Below are positions 18,336-27,841 of a DNA stretch of 64,000 bases, piece after piece (positions within the stretch are counted from its first letter, which is position 1; each line of letters starts with the position of its first letter). Source of the DNA: Kistimonas scapharcae. Lineage in GTDB: Bacteria > Pseudomonadota > Gammaproteobacteria > Pseudomonadales > Endozoicomonadaceae. A program made the translations under genes and the position numbers. The stretch covers positions 72,723 to 136,722 of the forward strand of contig NZ_BAABFL010000016.1 of the NCBI RefSeq assembly GCF_039540975.1. The letters run 5' to 3'. A model generated the notes under the pieces. The model did not search any database. It saw only the letters and a list, made by a program, of their open reading frames with translations, and was not told where the DNA came from.

Positions 18336-19133
18336 TCAGTTTCTCAGGCCCTTGCCTGTATTCAAAAGGTAAAGACTGTAGACAAACAAGACGATGACGG
18401 CCAATCCCATCATCAGGAATGCATGCCAGAGGTTAACCACACCGCTGTAACCCAGCAAGCCGTAACGGAAGGCATTCACCTGGTAGAGGATAGGGTTGAC
18501 CTGGGAAAGCCCCTGCCAGAATTCCGGTAAGATCTTGACAGAATAAAACACACCACCAAGATAGGTCAGAGGCGTAAGAACGAACGTCGGAATGATCGCA
18601 ATATCATCAAAAGATTTTGCATAGAGCGCATTGATAAACCCGCCGAGCGCAAACAGTGTTGCAGTAAGAAAGATCGCAAGTACTGTGACACTGATATCGT
18701 AAATCTGGAAATCCACGAAAAACAGTGACAGCAGTGTCACGATCAAAGCAACACCGAGTCCACGACAGACGCCACCCATGACAAAGCCCATTAAGATAAT
18801 CCAGTTAGGCACTGGTGACACCAGCAGCTCTTCTACGCTGCGCTGGAATTTATTGCCAAAGAAACTGGACGCCACATTGCTGTAACTGTTAGTGATCACC
18901 GACATCATGATCAAGCCGGGCACAACAAAGGTCATGTAATCAAAGCCGCCCATCTCACCAATGCGCGAACCGATGACATTACCAAAAATCACAAAATAGA
19001 GAGCCATGGTGATCGCCGGTGGCAGCAGTGTCTGCGGCCAGATCCGGAGAAACCGGCGGATTTCCTTGACAAATATGGTATAGAAAGCGATCCAGTTTTC
19101 CCGGACCGGATAGGAACCCCTGTTCGTGTTCAC
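18336..19133 (-). CDS. ABC-2 type exporter permease (YadH-like)
   Basis: A 265-residue inner-membrane permease with six hydrophobic helices and the ABC-2 signature region NALYAKSFDDIAIIPTFVLTPLTYLGGVFYS. It pairs with the ATPase encoded 20 bases upstream and resembles E. coli YadH. The substrate is unknown. The neighbours (queF and a PA2817-like gene) follow the Pseudomonas gene order. Confidence 0.9.
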   Translation of the reverse strand: MNTNRGSYPVRENWIAFYTIFVKEIRRFLRIWPQTLLPPAITMALYFVIFGNVIGSRIGEMGGFDYMTFVVPGLIMMSVITNSYSNVASSFFGNKFQRSVEELLVSPVPNWIILMGFVMGGVCRGLGVALIVTLLSLFFVDFQIYDISVTVLAIFLTATLFALGGFINALYAKSFDDIAIIPTFVLTPLTYLGGVFYSVKILPEFWQGLSQVNPILYQVNAFRYGLLGYSGVVNLWHAFLMMGLAVIVLFVYSLYLLNTGKGLRN

Positions 19134-19153
19134 ACCTGTATTCCCGTTCTCTG

Positions 19154-20068
19154 TTATCCCTGGGCCGTCATGCCGACGAAGAGCTCTTCCAGCCGGTTGG
19201 CTTTGTTTCTCATGCTGATGACATCAATACTGGACGCATTCAACTGCTGAAACAGCCCGTTCAGCCCCTGGTTCTTGTTCACTTCCACTTCAAGGCAGCT
19301 GTCATCAACCTTGCGCACGACATAACCGGCAAAATCAGGCATGTCGTTGATGGGTTCGCGGGTATCCAGCAGGAAGCTCTCTTTCTGCAATTTACCCAAC
19401 AGCGCCCTCATGCTGGTATTTTCGACGATCGTACCCTGGTCAATGATCGCGATATTGCGACACAGCTGTTCCGCTTCTTCCAGGTAATGGGTGGTGAGGA
19501 TAACCGTCGTGCCCTTGCCATTGATTTCCCGCAGGAATTCCCACAATGAGCGACGCAGTTCGATATCAACACCGGCCGTTGGTTCATCCAGAATGAGAAG
19601 ACGGGGTTCATGGACCAATGCACGGGCAATCATCAGCCGGCGTTTCATACCACCGGACAGCATTCGGGACTGAACATTGCGTTTGTCCCACAGTCCGAGT
19701 TTCTTGAGGTATAGCTCGGTCCGAGCACTGGCCTCATTGGCGGAAATGCCATAATAACCCGCCTGGGTAATGACAATATCCTGTGTTTTTTCGAACTGAT
19801 TAAAATTGATTTCCTGCGGAACCACACCCAGTTGACGTTTGGCACGACTCATGTCTTTATCGAGGTCGTAACCAAAGATATTAACGTCGCCAGACGTTTT
19901 ATTAACCAGCGAGGAAACTATGCCGATGGTCGTTGACTTGCCCGCGCCATTAGGGCCCAGCAACGCAAAGAAATCACCTTCCTGAACCTCCAGGTCAATA
20001 CCTTTCAGCGCCTGATGACCATTGTCGTAAGTTTTGTATAGCTGGCGGATTTGCAGTGCCCGGGTCAT
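19154..20068 (-). CDS. ABC exporter ATP-binding protein (YadG-like)
   Basis: A 304-residue ABC ATPase. Walker A is GPNGAGKST, the signature is LSGGMKRRLMIARAL, Walker B is LLILDEPTAGVD, and the switch histidine is in LTTHYLEEAE. The C-terminal tail of about 75 residues is typical of drug- or lipid-exporter ATPases. It works with the downstream permease. Confidence 0.94.
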   Translation of the reverse strand: MTRALQIRQLYKTYDNGHQALKGIDLEVQEGDFFALLGPNGAGKSTTIGIVSSLVNKTSGDVNIFGYDLDKDMSRAKRQLGVVPQEINFNQFEKTQDIVITQAGYYGISANEASARTELYLKKLGLWDKRNVQSRMLSGGMKRRLMIARALVHEPRLLILDEPTAGVDIELRRSLWEFLREINGKGTTVILTTHYLEEAEQLCRNIAIIDQGTIVENTSMRALLGKLQKESFLLDTREPINDMPDFAGYVVRKVDDSCLEVEVNKNQGLNGLFQQLNASSIDVISMRNKANRLEELFVGMTAQG

Positions 20069-20344
20069 GTAACCGTTCAGTTCCTTATGCTTGTCTCAGT
20101 CTTTAAACGGGCATCTTATAGTATTTTATTGCAAATCCCTATGTGGTTATCTACTACGACCAGTTGCTACTTCGATCACGTTATATATTACGGTCAGTTG
20201 CTAAAGCAGATGGGCACTTAACACATCAGATGGCGGCAACGTCAACTATCGACGGACTTGACCTCTCGCTCAGCGCTCGCTAGGTTGTGCTGCTTTATCA
20301 CTGACCTGTCAAAACAGGTTACCCGGCCTGACTGGAATCTCCTG
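20069..20344. other. gene-free region between ABC ATPase and PA2817-like gene
   Basis: A 276-base divergent promoter region. Two imperfect direct copies of (C/G)AGTTGCTA occur at about 20160 and 20195. I see no recognisable operator, hairpin or RNA gene. Confidence 0.4.
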
Positions 20345-20740
20345 ATGCCTGAAAATCACCGTCTCTACATCGAACATCACCAGCAGCTGCTGGATAATCT
20401 GATGATGCAGCTGCCCAACGCACTGGACAGCGTTTGCACAGAAGAACAGAAGGAACAGCAGCTGGAACAATTACAGCACGTCAAGCAGGCACTGGTAGAC
20501 CACCTGGAAGAATCCCGTTACCTGGGCCAGCAGTGGCTGTTTGCTTTTATCGGCAACCATCCCCAGCTGGCACCGATGGTTCCCCGCGATCTGCTCTGGT
20601 TCTTTGGCGGAGAATGCCTGCACTTCATGTCCGATGATGAAATCAGCAAGTATCAACGGCTGGAAGATATTTTGGCAGAAGCTGAACACAACGGACGCGA
20701 CATGTCGTGGATTGAAGCCCGTAGATTCGTCTTCAACTAA
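20345..20740 (+). CDS. conserved hypothetical protein, PA2817-like
   Basis: A 131-residue soluble protein, mostly alpha-helical and rich in Gln/Glu/His at its N-terminus, with the conserved stretch RDLLWFFGGECLHFMSDDEI. It looks like the PA2817 family of pseudomonads; the nearby queF and ABC genes occur near PA2817 in that genus too. Function unknown. The ATG at 20345 is chosen; the frame extends back to a TTG at 20258 with no convincing homology. Confidence 0.7.
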   Translation: MPENHRLYIEHHQQLLDNLMMQLPNALDSVCTEEQKEQQLEQLQHVKQALVDHLEESRYLGQQWLFAFIGNHPQLAPMVPRDLLWFFGGECLHFMSDDEISKYQRLEDILAEAEHNGRDMSWIEARRFVFN

Positions 20741-20751
20741 CCACCCGTTCA

Positions 20752-21561
20752 CTACTCGTACACCATTTTCCGGGTCATGCCACCATCCAGAATAATATTC
20801 TGACCGGTCATGAACCCGGCTTCCTCAGAAATCAGGAAATGAGCCAGGCTGGCCACATCCCTAGCCTCCCCTACACGCCCCACCGGGTGCTGCTGGTGAC
20901 AGGTTTCCGTCAGGTGCACCGGCCGCCGTGATCGAGACTTCTGCAATTCCCCCACCTCAATCCAGCCAGGACTGATACAGTTAGCCCGAATCTGCCCGGA
21001 CAGCGACACCGCCAGCGCATGGGTTAAGGCAACCACACCGCCCTTACTCGCCGCATACGCTTCGGTCTGGGGTTCGGATTGCAGATAACGCGTGGAAGCA
21101 ATATTAACGATTGCGCCATGCCGAACGCGCAGCAAACCCAGCGCCTGCCTGACCATCAGGAAGACACCGGTCAGATTGACATCAATAATCCGTTGCCAGT
21201 CCACGAGATCAAGGTACTCAAGAGGGCCGGTATAGGGATCAGCAATACCCGCGTTATTGACCAACCCATTCAACCCGCCAAACCAGTGCTGAACCCGGGC
21301 AATACACCGCTGCACCGATTCTTCATTACTGACATCCGTGCGAATAAAGCGTACGTCGCCCTGCCGGGACAACAGACCGATCAGTTCTTCACCGGCTTCG
21401 CGGTCATTGTCCGCCACCACCACGCTATAGCCTTTCGCCAGAAAATACTCTGTGATGCCACGACCGATTCCCTGTGCGCCCCCGGTCACCAACACAGCCG
21501 GTTTTCCGGCCCCATGCTGCCCCTGATCATCGACCTTCTGGTTGGCCCTTATGTGCGGCAT
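20752..21561 (-). CDS. short-chain dehydrogenase/reductase
   Basis: A 269-residue classical SDR. The NAD(P)-binding motif is TGGAQGIG, NNAG is present (LVNNAGIAD), and the catalytic Ser/Tyr/Lys lie in NIASTRY and YAASKGG. The C-terminal region has FLISEEAGFMTGQNIILDGG. The substrate is unknown. The ATG at 21561 has a GGAG site; an upstream start at 21618 lacks one. Confidence 0.88.
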   Translation of the reverse strand: MPHIRANQKVDDQGQHGAGKPAVLVTGGAQGIGRGITEYFLAKGYSVVVADNDREAGEELIGLLSRQGDVRFIRTDVSNEESVQRCIARVQHWFGGLNGLVNNAGIADPYTGPLEYLDLVDWQRIIDVNLTGVFLMVRQALGLLRVRHGAIVNIASTRYLQSEPQTEAYAASKGGVVALTHALAVSLSGQIRANCISPGWIEVGELQKSRSRRPVHLTETCHQQHPVGRVGEARDVASLAHFLISEEAGFMTGQNIILDGGMTRKMVYE

Positions 21562-21666
21562 AACGAACTCCAGCCCGGTAATAGTGGAGACAAAAGCTAA
21601 GCACAAGGGCAGCATCACTGCCTTAGTGGTTTTCAGCTATGGTGAGAAATACAGAGAATGTCATGC

Positions 21667-21704
21667 AGAAAGAAAAGGCCGGTTTCCCCCTCAGAAAACC
21701 GGCC
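21667..21704 (-). terminator. terminator of rmuC
   Basis: On the minus strand a stem GGCCGGTTT / AAACCGGCC is followed by TTTTCTTTCT. It lies about 190 bases past the rmuC stop. Confidence 0.75.
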
Positions 21705-21897
21705 AATAACCATTGGCAGACCTGTCCCGACTGTCTATACCGCAGTCTGCTATAACGAGGCGCCATGACACTTGCTTGCAGTGGCAGGATCATCGCTGAG
21801 CTGTTTTCAGCGACCAACCCCTCCCCTCTTCACTGCGGGGTTCACTCTACCTGACTCGAAGAACCAGATATTGATACGCATCAAAAGACCATAGGTA

Positions 21898-23424
21898 TTA
21901 GCCGAGACTTTTGTTGCTTTCTTCCAGCAATTCCACCTCTTCCACGGGTGTGCTGATCTCGGTGACAGAACGGTCCAACAAGTCCTGCGGTAACTGTTTT
22001 TTCACCTTGACGCCCAGCTCCACAAACTGCTGCGCCTGGCGTACCAGATTACCCCGTCCCGAACTGAACTTGTTCATGGCGCCATCATAGGTCTTTTTCA
22101 CGGTATCCAGCTGACTACCCAGTTTCTGCATGTCGTCCGTAAACCCACGCAGCTTGTCGTAGAGCGCGCTGGCTTTTTCAGCAATTTTTTCCGCATTTCG
22201 ATTCTGGTGTTCATAGCGCCAGATATTTTCGATAGTACGTAATGCCACCAGCAGGTTGGTTGGGCTGACCAGCATAATATTGTGCTCCAGCGCTTCCTGG
22301 AACAGTGAAGGCTGATGTTCAACCGCGGCATAAAAGGCAGGCTCGACCGGAATGAACATCAAGACATAATCCAGCGTTCTGACGCCATCCAGATCCTGAT
22401 AGCTTTTGGCGCTCAGCCCCCGGATGTGGTTACGCAGACACTGCACATGAGCAGCCAGTGCCCGACTCCGTTCTACATCATCGTCTGCCTCATGATAACG
22501 ACTGTAATCCACCAGCGAGACCTTCGAGTCGATCACCACATCCTTACCATCAGGCAGATGAACGACCACATCAGGCTGAAGCCGTTCGCCATCGGTGTTC
22601 TTCAGTGAGACCTGTCGTTCGTATTCATGCCCTTCACGCAAGCCAGACTCTTCCAGTACACGATCCAACACCAGCTCCCCCCAGTTCCCCTGGGCTTTCT
22701 TGTCCCCCTTCAGGGCACGGGTCAGGTTCAGGGCTTCCTGGCTCATCTGCTGGTTCAGTTCACGCAGCCCCAGCACTTCATCACGCAGGGAGCGGCGCTC
22801 CTTGGCTTCCGTGATATAGGCATCGTTAACCTGCTGTCGGAAGTCGGAGATCTGCTGCTTGAACGGCCCCAGCAAGCCATCCAGTGCCATTTTATTCTGT
22901 TCAGTAAAACGAGAGGCTTTCGCTTCAAAGATGCGGTTCGCCAGATTTTCAAACTGCTGATTGAGCCTTATTTCAGCCTGCTCCAACAACCGGATTTTAT
23001 CGTCAGCCGCTTCCCGCTCTTTGTCCCGTGCCGCCAGTGCTGTTTTAAGTTCACTTTCCGATGCCTGCAGCTGTTGCTGTCGCAGCTCTGCATCACGCAA
23101 AGTCATCCGCAACGCTTCCATCCCCGTGAGACGCTCTGCCGACCGCGCCAGTTCGAGTTCCAGGGTCTGAATGCGCTGTCGCGCCGTTTCCTGTTCCTGT
23201 TGCAACTGCGAAACGGTTTCCTGCTGACGGCGATTTTCCGTTTCAAGCCAGGCCTGGCGCTCCACCGACTGCAGGCGTTCTGTCTCGAGGAATTGTTGCT
23301 CTCGCAGTGACTCTGTTTCACAACGCTGACGGGTTGAAGCAGCACTGATCTTCCAGGCTGAAACAGCGACAATGGCTGCTACCGCAACGAGCAGGAGGGT
23401 ATAAACAAGGAAGGACATCGTCAT
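21898..23424 (-). CDS. rmuC: DNA recombination protein RmuC
   Basis: A 508-residue protein with an N-terminal membrane anchor (residues 4-22), a long coiled coil rich in Gln/Glu/Arg (about 30-190), and the RmuC nuclease-like domain (GNWGELVLDRVLEESGL, DVVIDSKVSLVDY, DYVLMFIPVEPAFYAA). RmuC limits inversions and rearrangements at short repeats. Length agrees with E. coli RmuC (475). Confidence 0.94.
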   Translation of the reverse strand: MTMSFLVYTLLLVAVAAIVAVSAWKISAASTRQRCETESLREQQFLETERLQSVERQAWLETENRRQQETVSQLQQEQETARQRIQTLELELARSAERLTGMEALRMTLRDAELRQQQLQASESELKTALAARDKEREAADDKIRLLEQAEIRLNQQFENLANRIFEAKASRFTEQNKMALDGLLGPFKQQISDFRQQVNDAYITEAKERRSLRDEVLGLRELNQQMSQEALNLTRALKGDKKAQGNWGELVLDRVLEESGLREGHEYERQVSLKNTDGERLQPDVVVHLPDGKDVVIDSKVSLVDYSRYHEADDDVERSRALAAHVQCLRNHIRGLSAKSYQDLDGVRTLDYVLMFIPVEPAFYAAVEHQPSLFQEALEHNIMLVSPTNLLVALRTIENIWRYEHQNRNAEKIAEKASALYDKLRGFTDDMQKLGSQLDTVKKTYDGAMNKFSSGRGNLVRQAQQFVELGVKVKKQLPQDLLDRSVTEISTPVEEVELLEESNKSLG

Positions 23425-23627
23425 CGTTCAGACAATCCATTCTGAGGGTTAACAGGGTTTCAGGGAATAGTACTACCGATCGAAATCACATCCCATTCGC
23501 AGCGGCCACAGCACCGGCTTTTCTGACATAATTCAGTAAGAAAATGTCGACCCGGGCCATGGTTATTGCCGGGGGAACAGCCTATGATCACCGGCAACAG
23601 ACCAAACAAGCAAAGGAATCCTGCCGC

Positions 23628-24596
23628 ATGTTTTCCGAGGGGTTTTTAACCGTTTTTCTGATGGTTGTTCTAACTATCGGAATACTGATTACCATTGTCC
23701 TTATCAAAGGCCGTGCACGACAACAGACAGTGGCGTCACTGTCACACTGGTCGCAACCACCTTCACGATTTGTCGAGGTTAATGGACTCAAGGTTCACTA
23801 TCGGGATGAAGGAGAAGGCCCGGTGCTGATCCTCCTCCACGGACTGTTTTCTTCCCTGCATACCTGGGAAAAGTGGGTTAATCTGCTACAGGACAGGTAT
23901 CGCATCATCCGTATTGATGTACCGAACTTTGGCCTGACAGGCCCCTTCCCCAACAGCAAGGTCGATGATCAGACCTACATGCAGTTTCTTGAAAATTTTG
24001 TGACCACGTTAAAACTTGAGCGTTTCCATTTAGCCGGCAACTCACTGGGTGGTTATTTTGCCTACCAGTACGCCTCTCGCTACCCGCAACGCGTTAACAG
24101 GCTGGTGATGCTGAATGCCGCCGGTTACTTTTTCATCCCGCCAGCCGCATTGATTGCCTGGGGCATGCCGCTGCTGGGTCGTATTGCAGATTATACGGAA
24201 GCGCCTTACGGCCTGTTCGCTTCACTGGTACGCCGAGCTTATGCTGATCCAAGCAAAGCCACTTCTGATGAAATTAGACGCTATAACGAACTGCTGCATC
24301 GGGATGGCAACCGGGCTGCCGGTGGCCGACTGATCCGGCATATCCGTAACTGCGTCGGTTTTGATACTTCACGTACCCAACTGCTTACCATGCCCACGCT
24401 CATTATGTGGGGCGATCAAGACCACTGGATTCCTGTACGTCATGCACCAAAATACCATCAGGCCATTCCGGGCAGTGAGCTAATCGTCTATCCAAACGTT
24501 GGGCACATGCCGATGGAAGAGATTCCTGAACAAAGTGCCCGGGATCTCATTCAATTCCTTGATGCCGCACAGGAGTCATCTGTATGCAACGCCTGA
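23628..24596 (+). CDS. alpha/beta hydrolase, membrane-anchored
   Basis: A 322-residue alpha/beta hydrolase with an N-terminal transmembrane helix (about residues 5-27). It has the oxyanion HG motif LLHGLFSS, the nucleophile elbow GNSLGG (Ser), the acid in GDQDHWIP and the histidine in VGHMPMEE. The substrate is unknown. The ATG at 23628 follows AAAGGA; an earlier in-frame ATG at 23544 is less likely. The 3' end overlaps the lipocalin gene by 13 bases, so the two are co-translated. Confidence 0.85.
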   Translation: MFSEGFLTVFLMVVLTIGILITIVLIKGRARQQTVASLSHWSQPPSRFVEVNGLKVHYRDEGEGPVLILLHGLFSSLHTWEKWVNLLQDRYRIIRIDVPNFGLTGPFPNSKVDDQTYMQFLENFVTTLKLERFHLAGNSLGGYFAYQYASRYPQRVNRLVMLNAAGYFFIPPAALIAWGMPLLGRIADYTEAPYGLFASLVRRAYADPSKATSDEIRRYNELLHRDGNRAAGGRLIRHIRNCVGFDTSRTQLLTMPTLIMWGDQDHWIPVRHAPKYHQAIPGSELIVYPNVGHMPMEEIPEQSARDLIQFLDAAQESSVCNA

Positions 24597-25117
24597 TACT
24601 GACGCTCTGCCTGTACCTATCCACGGGATATGCCCTGGCCCAACCCCTGACCACCGTTCCCCAGGTTGATCTCAACCGGTATGCGGGCCAGTGGTATGAA
24701 ATTGCCCGGCTACCCAACGTCTTTCAGCGCAAGTGTGTTGCCAATGTCATGGCAACTTACACCCTTCGGGAAGACGGCGATATTGATGTACTGAACCAGT
24801 GTGAGAACAAGGACGGGAAAATCCAGAGCGCACAGGGATTGGCCAGAAGCACCAACCCGCCGGAGAACTCGCGTCTGGAAGTCAGCTTTTTCAATGTTCT
24901 GGGCATCCGGCCGTTCTGGGGAGATTACTGGGTCATTGCACTGGATGATGACTACCAGTATGTCGTGGTGGGAGAGCCTGACCGTGACTATGCCTGGCTA
25001 CTAAGCAGAACCCCCACATTACCAGACGAAACCGTCGCAAAGGCAATCGCCATACTGGAAGCTGAAGAATTTCCTGTCGATCAACTCATCTATACCGTTC
25101 AAAAGCCCAGGGATTGA
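24584..25117 (+). CDS. blc: bacterial lipocalin
   Basis: A 177-residue lipocalin. It has a cleavable signal peptide ending in ALA-Q (residue 19) and the family motif GQWYEIARLP (Gly35, Trp37) followed by NVFQRKC. The conserved DYWVIALDDDYQYVVVGEP strand region is present. Unlike E. coli Blc there is no lipobox cysteine after the signal, so it is probably a periplasmic protein, not an outer-membrane lipoprotein. Lipocalins bind lysophospholipids or fatty acids and serve membrane repair. It overlaps the hydrolase gene, which suggests a shared lipid role. Confidence 0.92.
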   Translation: MQRLILTLCLYLSTGYALAQPLTTVPQVDLNRYAGQWYEIARLPNVFQRKCVANVMATYTLREDGDIDVLNQCENKDGKIQSAQGLARSTNPPENSRLEVSFFNVLGIRPFWGDYWVIALDDDYQYVVVGEPDRDYAWLLSRTPTLPDETVAKAIAILEAEEFPVDQLIYTVQKPRD

Positions 25118-25155
25118 ATGAATGAGCCGGCAGCCATGGCCGGCTCACAATGGTG

Positions 25156-25755
25156 TTATCCAAGACTGAAGATCGAACCCAACCCCATGTCCCACAGCAC
25201 GATGGTCATCACTTTCATGGAAACCAGCACCACGAGTCCGACCGCAACGATCAAGGTTGCCATCATGAAGCCCTGTTCAAACGGTATATGCATGATATGA
25301 GGCAAGCCTGCATACAGCAGGTAAACCGCATAGGCAATCGCCGCCAGAATGCCAAACAAGGCCAGGGGAATTGAGGGGAACAGCCCCAAAAAGCCGGTCA
25401 GATAGAGTGGTGTGGCCGTATAAGCGGCAAATATGACACAACGGCTCCAGGAAGGATCACACCCATAAGTCCTGGCCAACCAGTGAATGAACAGCCCCAT
25501 GATTGTCACCGCGCAGATAATGCCCAACCAGGCGGCAATCCCCAGAAGAAACGCACTCATCGACTCCAGCCGGATGGTATCAAGCCCGGTAGACCAGCCG
25601 GTAACACTGGTGCCATACCACATACAGAGACCTGGCAAGGCCGCCAGGACCACCAAATGGGACAGGTATCCATGGCCATGGCGCTCGATTTCACGGTCTA
25701 TGTCTTCCCATTCTTCATGAGGGTGGGCGAATAACCCTGCAAGATGATCCAACAT
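25156..25755 (-). CDS. Yip1-domain inner-membrane protein
   Basis: A 199-residue protein with a short cytoplasmic N-terminus (MLDHLAGLFAHPHEEWEDID) and five or six hydrophobic helices, the pattern of the Yip1/DUF1282 (YohC) family. Function unknown. The ATG at 25755 has an AAGGAG site 8 bases upstream, better than an ATG at 25785. The gene converges with the lipocalin, with a GAGCCGGC/GCCGGCTC hairpin at 25124-25146 between them. Confidence 0.8.
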   Translation of the reverse strand: MLDHLAGLFAHPHEEWEDIDREIERHGHGYLSHLVVLAALPGLCMWYGTSVTGWSTGLDTIRLESMSAFLLGIAAWLGIICAVTIMGLFIHWLARTYGCDPSWSRCVIFAAYTATPLYLTGFLGLFPSIPLALFGILAAIAYAVYLLYAGLPHIMHIPFEQGFMMATLIVAVGLVVLVSMKVMTIVLWDMGLGSIFSLG

Positions 25756-25904
25756 GCTCAGAACTCCTTCCTGACCCGCAGGCATTGATCCATTTGCACT
25801 AAAAAACCGTTTTTATGCTTACTGTGCCCTGCTTCTTAAAATGCCACTTACCTCTTTCAGAACGGTATTAAAGATTCATTTTCATCTAACAAGAATATGT
25901 TTAT

Positions 25905-25928
25905 TGTACATAATTAATTATATGTATA
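25905..25928 (+). promoter_or_regulatory. LitR/PplR-type box upstream of 25951 gene
   Basis: TGTACA-N12-TGTATA, matching the class II LitR (PplR) box T(G/A)TACA-N12-TGTA(C/T)A as I recall it for Pseudomonas putida. It overlaps a promoter reading TTGTAC-N15-TATAAT (25904-25930), so a bound regulator would block RNA polymerase. Confidence 0.7.
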
Positions 25929-25950
25929 ATTATAGACAAGGAGTCTGGTA

Positions 25951-26496
25951 ATGAAACAACTGCATTTTCTGGTGAAGGATATTGATGAGGCCGAGGCAAT
26001 AACCCATTACATGGAAACCCTTGGCATAGCCTATGAACGCACGCATGTGACCTACAAGCATCCCCAGGCACTGGAGGAAAGGCACCTGCATAGCACCACC
26101 TTATTGGAAGAGGTAGATATCATTCACTCCGGCGAACGGGGACTGATGATCGGCTTCATTGCCAGCGCACTGGTGAGTTTCAGCTTGTACAACCTCCTCT
26201 ACGGGCAGGAGATTGCTTTGATCGTGACGATATTTGCCGGGCTGGTCACGCTGGGATTCTGCACATGGGTCGGAGGGATGATTGGCGCCTCCTGCGACAA
26301 TTATCGGCTGGATCCCTACCATGATCAGCTTGCCGCGGGCCAATGCCTGGTGATGGTGGATGTTACGCCCCATCAGGAACAAAGTTTCCTGGAGAAGCTC
26401 AATCAACAGTTTCCAGACCGGCACGTTTGTGGTGAGAGTTCCTCCATTGATAATCCCTTTGAAGGTTCCATGCACCTGCACAAGCACACCCTGTAA
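25951..26496 (+). CDS. unrecognised two-helix membrane protein, candidate light-regulated gene
   Basis: I do not recognise this 181-residue protein. Residues 1-60 look like a soluble alpha/beta domain (KQLHFLVKDIDEAEAITHYM). Two adjacent hydrophobic helices lie at about 67-86 and 88-114 with a glycine-rich second helix (WVGGMIGASCDNYRL), and a second soluble domain with LVMVDVTPHQEQSFLEKL follows. The layout resembles DUF1269/YflT-like stress proteins. It starts 22 bases after a LitR-type box and is terminated by a strong hairpin, so it is a single-gene unit within the light island. Confidence 0.75.
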   Translation: MKQLHFLVKDIDEAEAITHYMETLGIAYERTHVTYKHPQALEERHLHSTTLLEEVDIIHSGERGLMIGFIASALVSFSLYNLLYGQEIALIVTIFAGLVTLGFCTWVGGMIGASCDNYRLDPYHDQLAAGQCLVMVDVTPHQEQSFLEKLNQQFPDRHVCGESSSIDNPFEGSMHLHKHTL

Positions 26497-26572
26497 TAGC
26501 TATACGGGGTGGCTGTTCGTATAACACCAAAAAACGTGCAAAGAAGTAACAAGATAAAAACCGTTAGGTACT

Positions 26573-26599
26573 GCCCGATCAAATGATCGGGCTTTTTTT
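26573..26599 (+). terminator. terminator after 25951 gene
   Basis: Perfect 9-base stem GCCCGATCA / TGATCGGGC with a two-base loop, followed by seven T. It separates the gene from the converging cfa operon. Confidence 0.9.
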
Positions 26600-26635
26600 A
26601 ACTATTGACGCGATAAAAAAATTGAGAGGAAAACA

Positions 26636-27841
26636 CTACCCGTCGAGCCGGAGTTGCACCAGATCAACCGTGCCCTTGAGAAAACCCGCCTCACAATACG
26701 CCAGGTAGTAGCGCCAGAGTCGCATGAAATAAGGATCAAAGCCCTGTGCAACAACGTCATCCTGCACAGCGTTAAAGCGCTGATGCCAAAGTGAAAGTGT
26801 CCTGGCATAGTCATGACCGTACTGATCCGAACTCGCCACTTCCAGCCCCTGACCGGCCGCCAATGCATGAAGATGCGATACGGTAGGCAACATCCCGCCG
26901 GGAAACACAAAGAGCTGGATGAAGTCCGGATTGCGACGATACTGCTCAAACCGTGCTTCATCAATGGTAATGATCTGCAATGCTGCCCGCCCACCGGAGC
27001 GCAAGCAACGCTTAACGACGTTAAAATAGGTCGGCCACCAAGCTTCTCCGACCGCCTCGAACATCTCAATCGACACAATATGATCCCAAGTGCCATCGAG
27101 CTTCCGGTAGTCCCTGAGTTCAAAGCTGACCAAATCGGCAAGACCTGCCCGCTCAATGCGCGCTTGTGCAAATGCCAATTGCTCGCGGGACAATGTAATC
27201 CCCGTGACACGGTACCCCTGGCGGGCGGCATATTCTGCAAATCCCCCCCAACCACAGCCGATTTCAAGAATATGATCCCCCGGGGTGGCATCCATCGACT
27301 CCAGCAAGCGGGCATATTTTCGCGTCTGCGCTCGCTCAAGGTCATGGTCATCGGATGTAAAAATGCCCGATGAATAGGTCATGGAAGGATCCAGCCATAA
27401 CCGGTAAAAATCATTACCCAGATCATAATGGGCGGCGATATTTCGACGACTGCCTCTCAGAGAATTTCGGGCTCCCCAATGCTGAAAGCGCTGCATCAGA
27501 CGTCCAGGCAAGCCCAACCCTGCAGATGGCTTCAAGGCGGTTTCATTATCCGCAAACCAGCAAAACAGCCTTGTCAGGTCTGAGGTGTCCCAATGCCCCT
27601 GCAGATAGCTCCTGGCAAAGCCAATTTCACCGGCCACTAGCAGAGCTTTGACGATGGCAGCACCATCATTGAGCCGCAAGTCAGCCACTTCTCCGGTTTT
27701 CTCGCCTGTCACCTGATAGCTATGCTGTTCACCGGCTTCAATCAACAACTTACCCTGGTTAGCCTTGTCAAGATGGCCAATAAGTTGTCGCATAATAAAT
27801 GGCAGACTGAGGCTACTGCCCACATCCTGATCAGGCATCAT
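26636..27841 (-). CDS. cfa: cyclopropane-fatty-acyl-phospholipid synthase family methyltransferase
   Basis: A 401-residue SAM-dependent enzyme that methylates unsaturated fatty acyl chains in membrane phospholipids. The SAM-binding motif is LEIGCGWGGFAEYAA, with IAAHYDLGNDFYRLWLDPSMTYSSG and SIEMFEAVGEAWW, all typical of Cfa/UfaA-type enzymes. It is the last gene of the amine oxidase-DUF1365-cfa operon, and its ATG overlaps the DUF1365 stop (ATGA). The operon belongs to the light/oxidative-stress island, so the product may be a photoprotective modified lipid. The exact lipid is unknown. Confidence 0.92.
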   Translation of the reverse strand: MMPDQDVGSSLSLPFIMRQLIGHLDKANQGKLLIEAGEQHSYQVTGEKTGEVADLRLNDGAAIVKALLVAGEIGFARSYLQGHWDTSDLTRLFCWFADNETALKPSAGLGLPGRLMQRFQHWGARNSLRGSRRNIAAHYDLGNDFYRLWLDPSMTYSSGIFTSDDHDLERAQTRKYARLLESMDATPGDHILEIGCGWGGFAEYAARQGYRVTGITLSREQLAFAQARIERAGLADLVSFELRDYRKLDGTWDHIVSIEMFEAVGEAWWPTYFNVVKRCLRSGGRAALQIITIDEARFEQYRRNPDFIQLFVFPGGMLPTVSHLHALAAGQGLEVASSDQYGHDYARTLSLWHQRFNAVQDDVVAQGFDPYFMRLWRYYLAYCEAGFLKGTVDLVQLRLDG

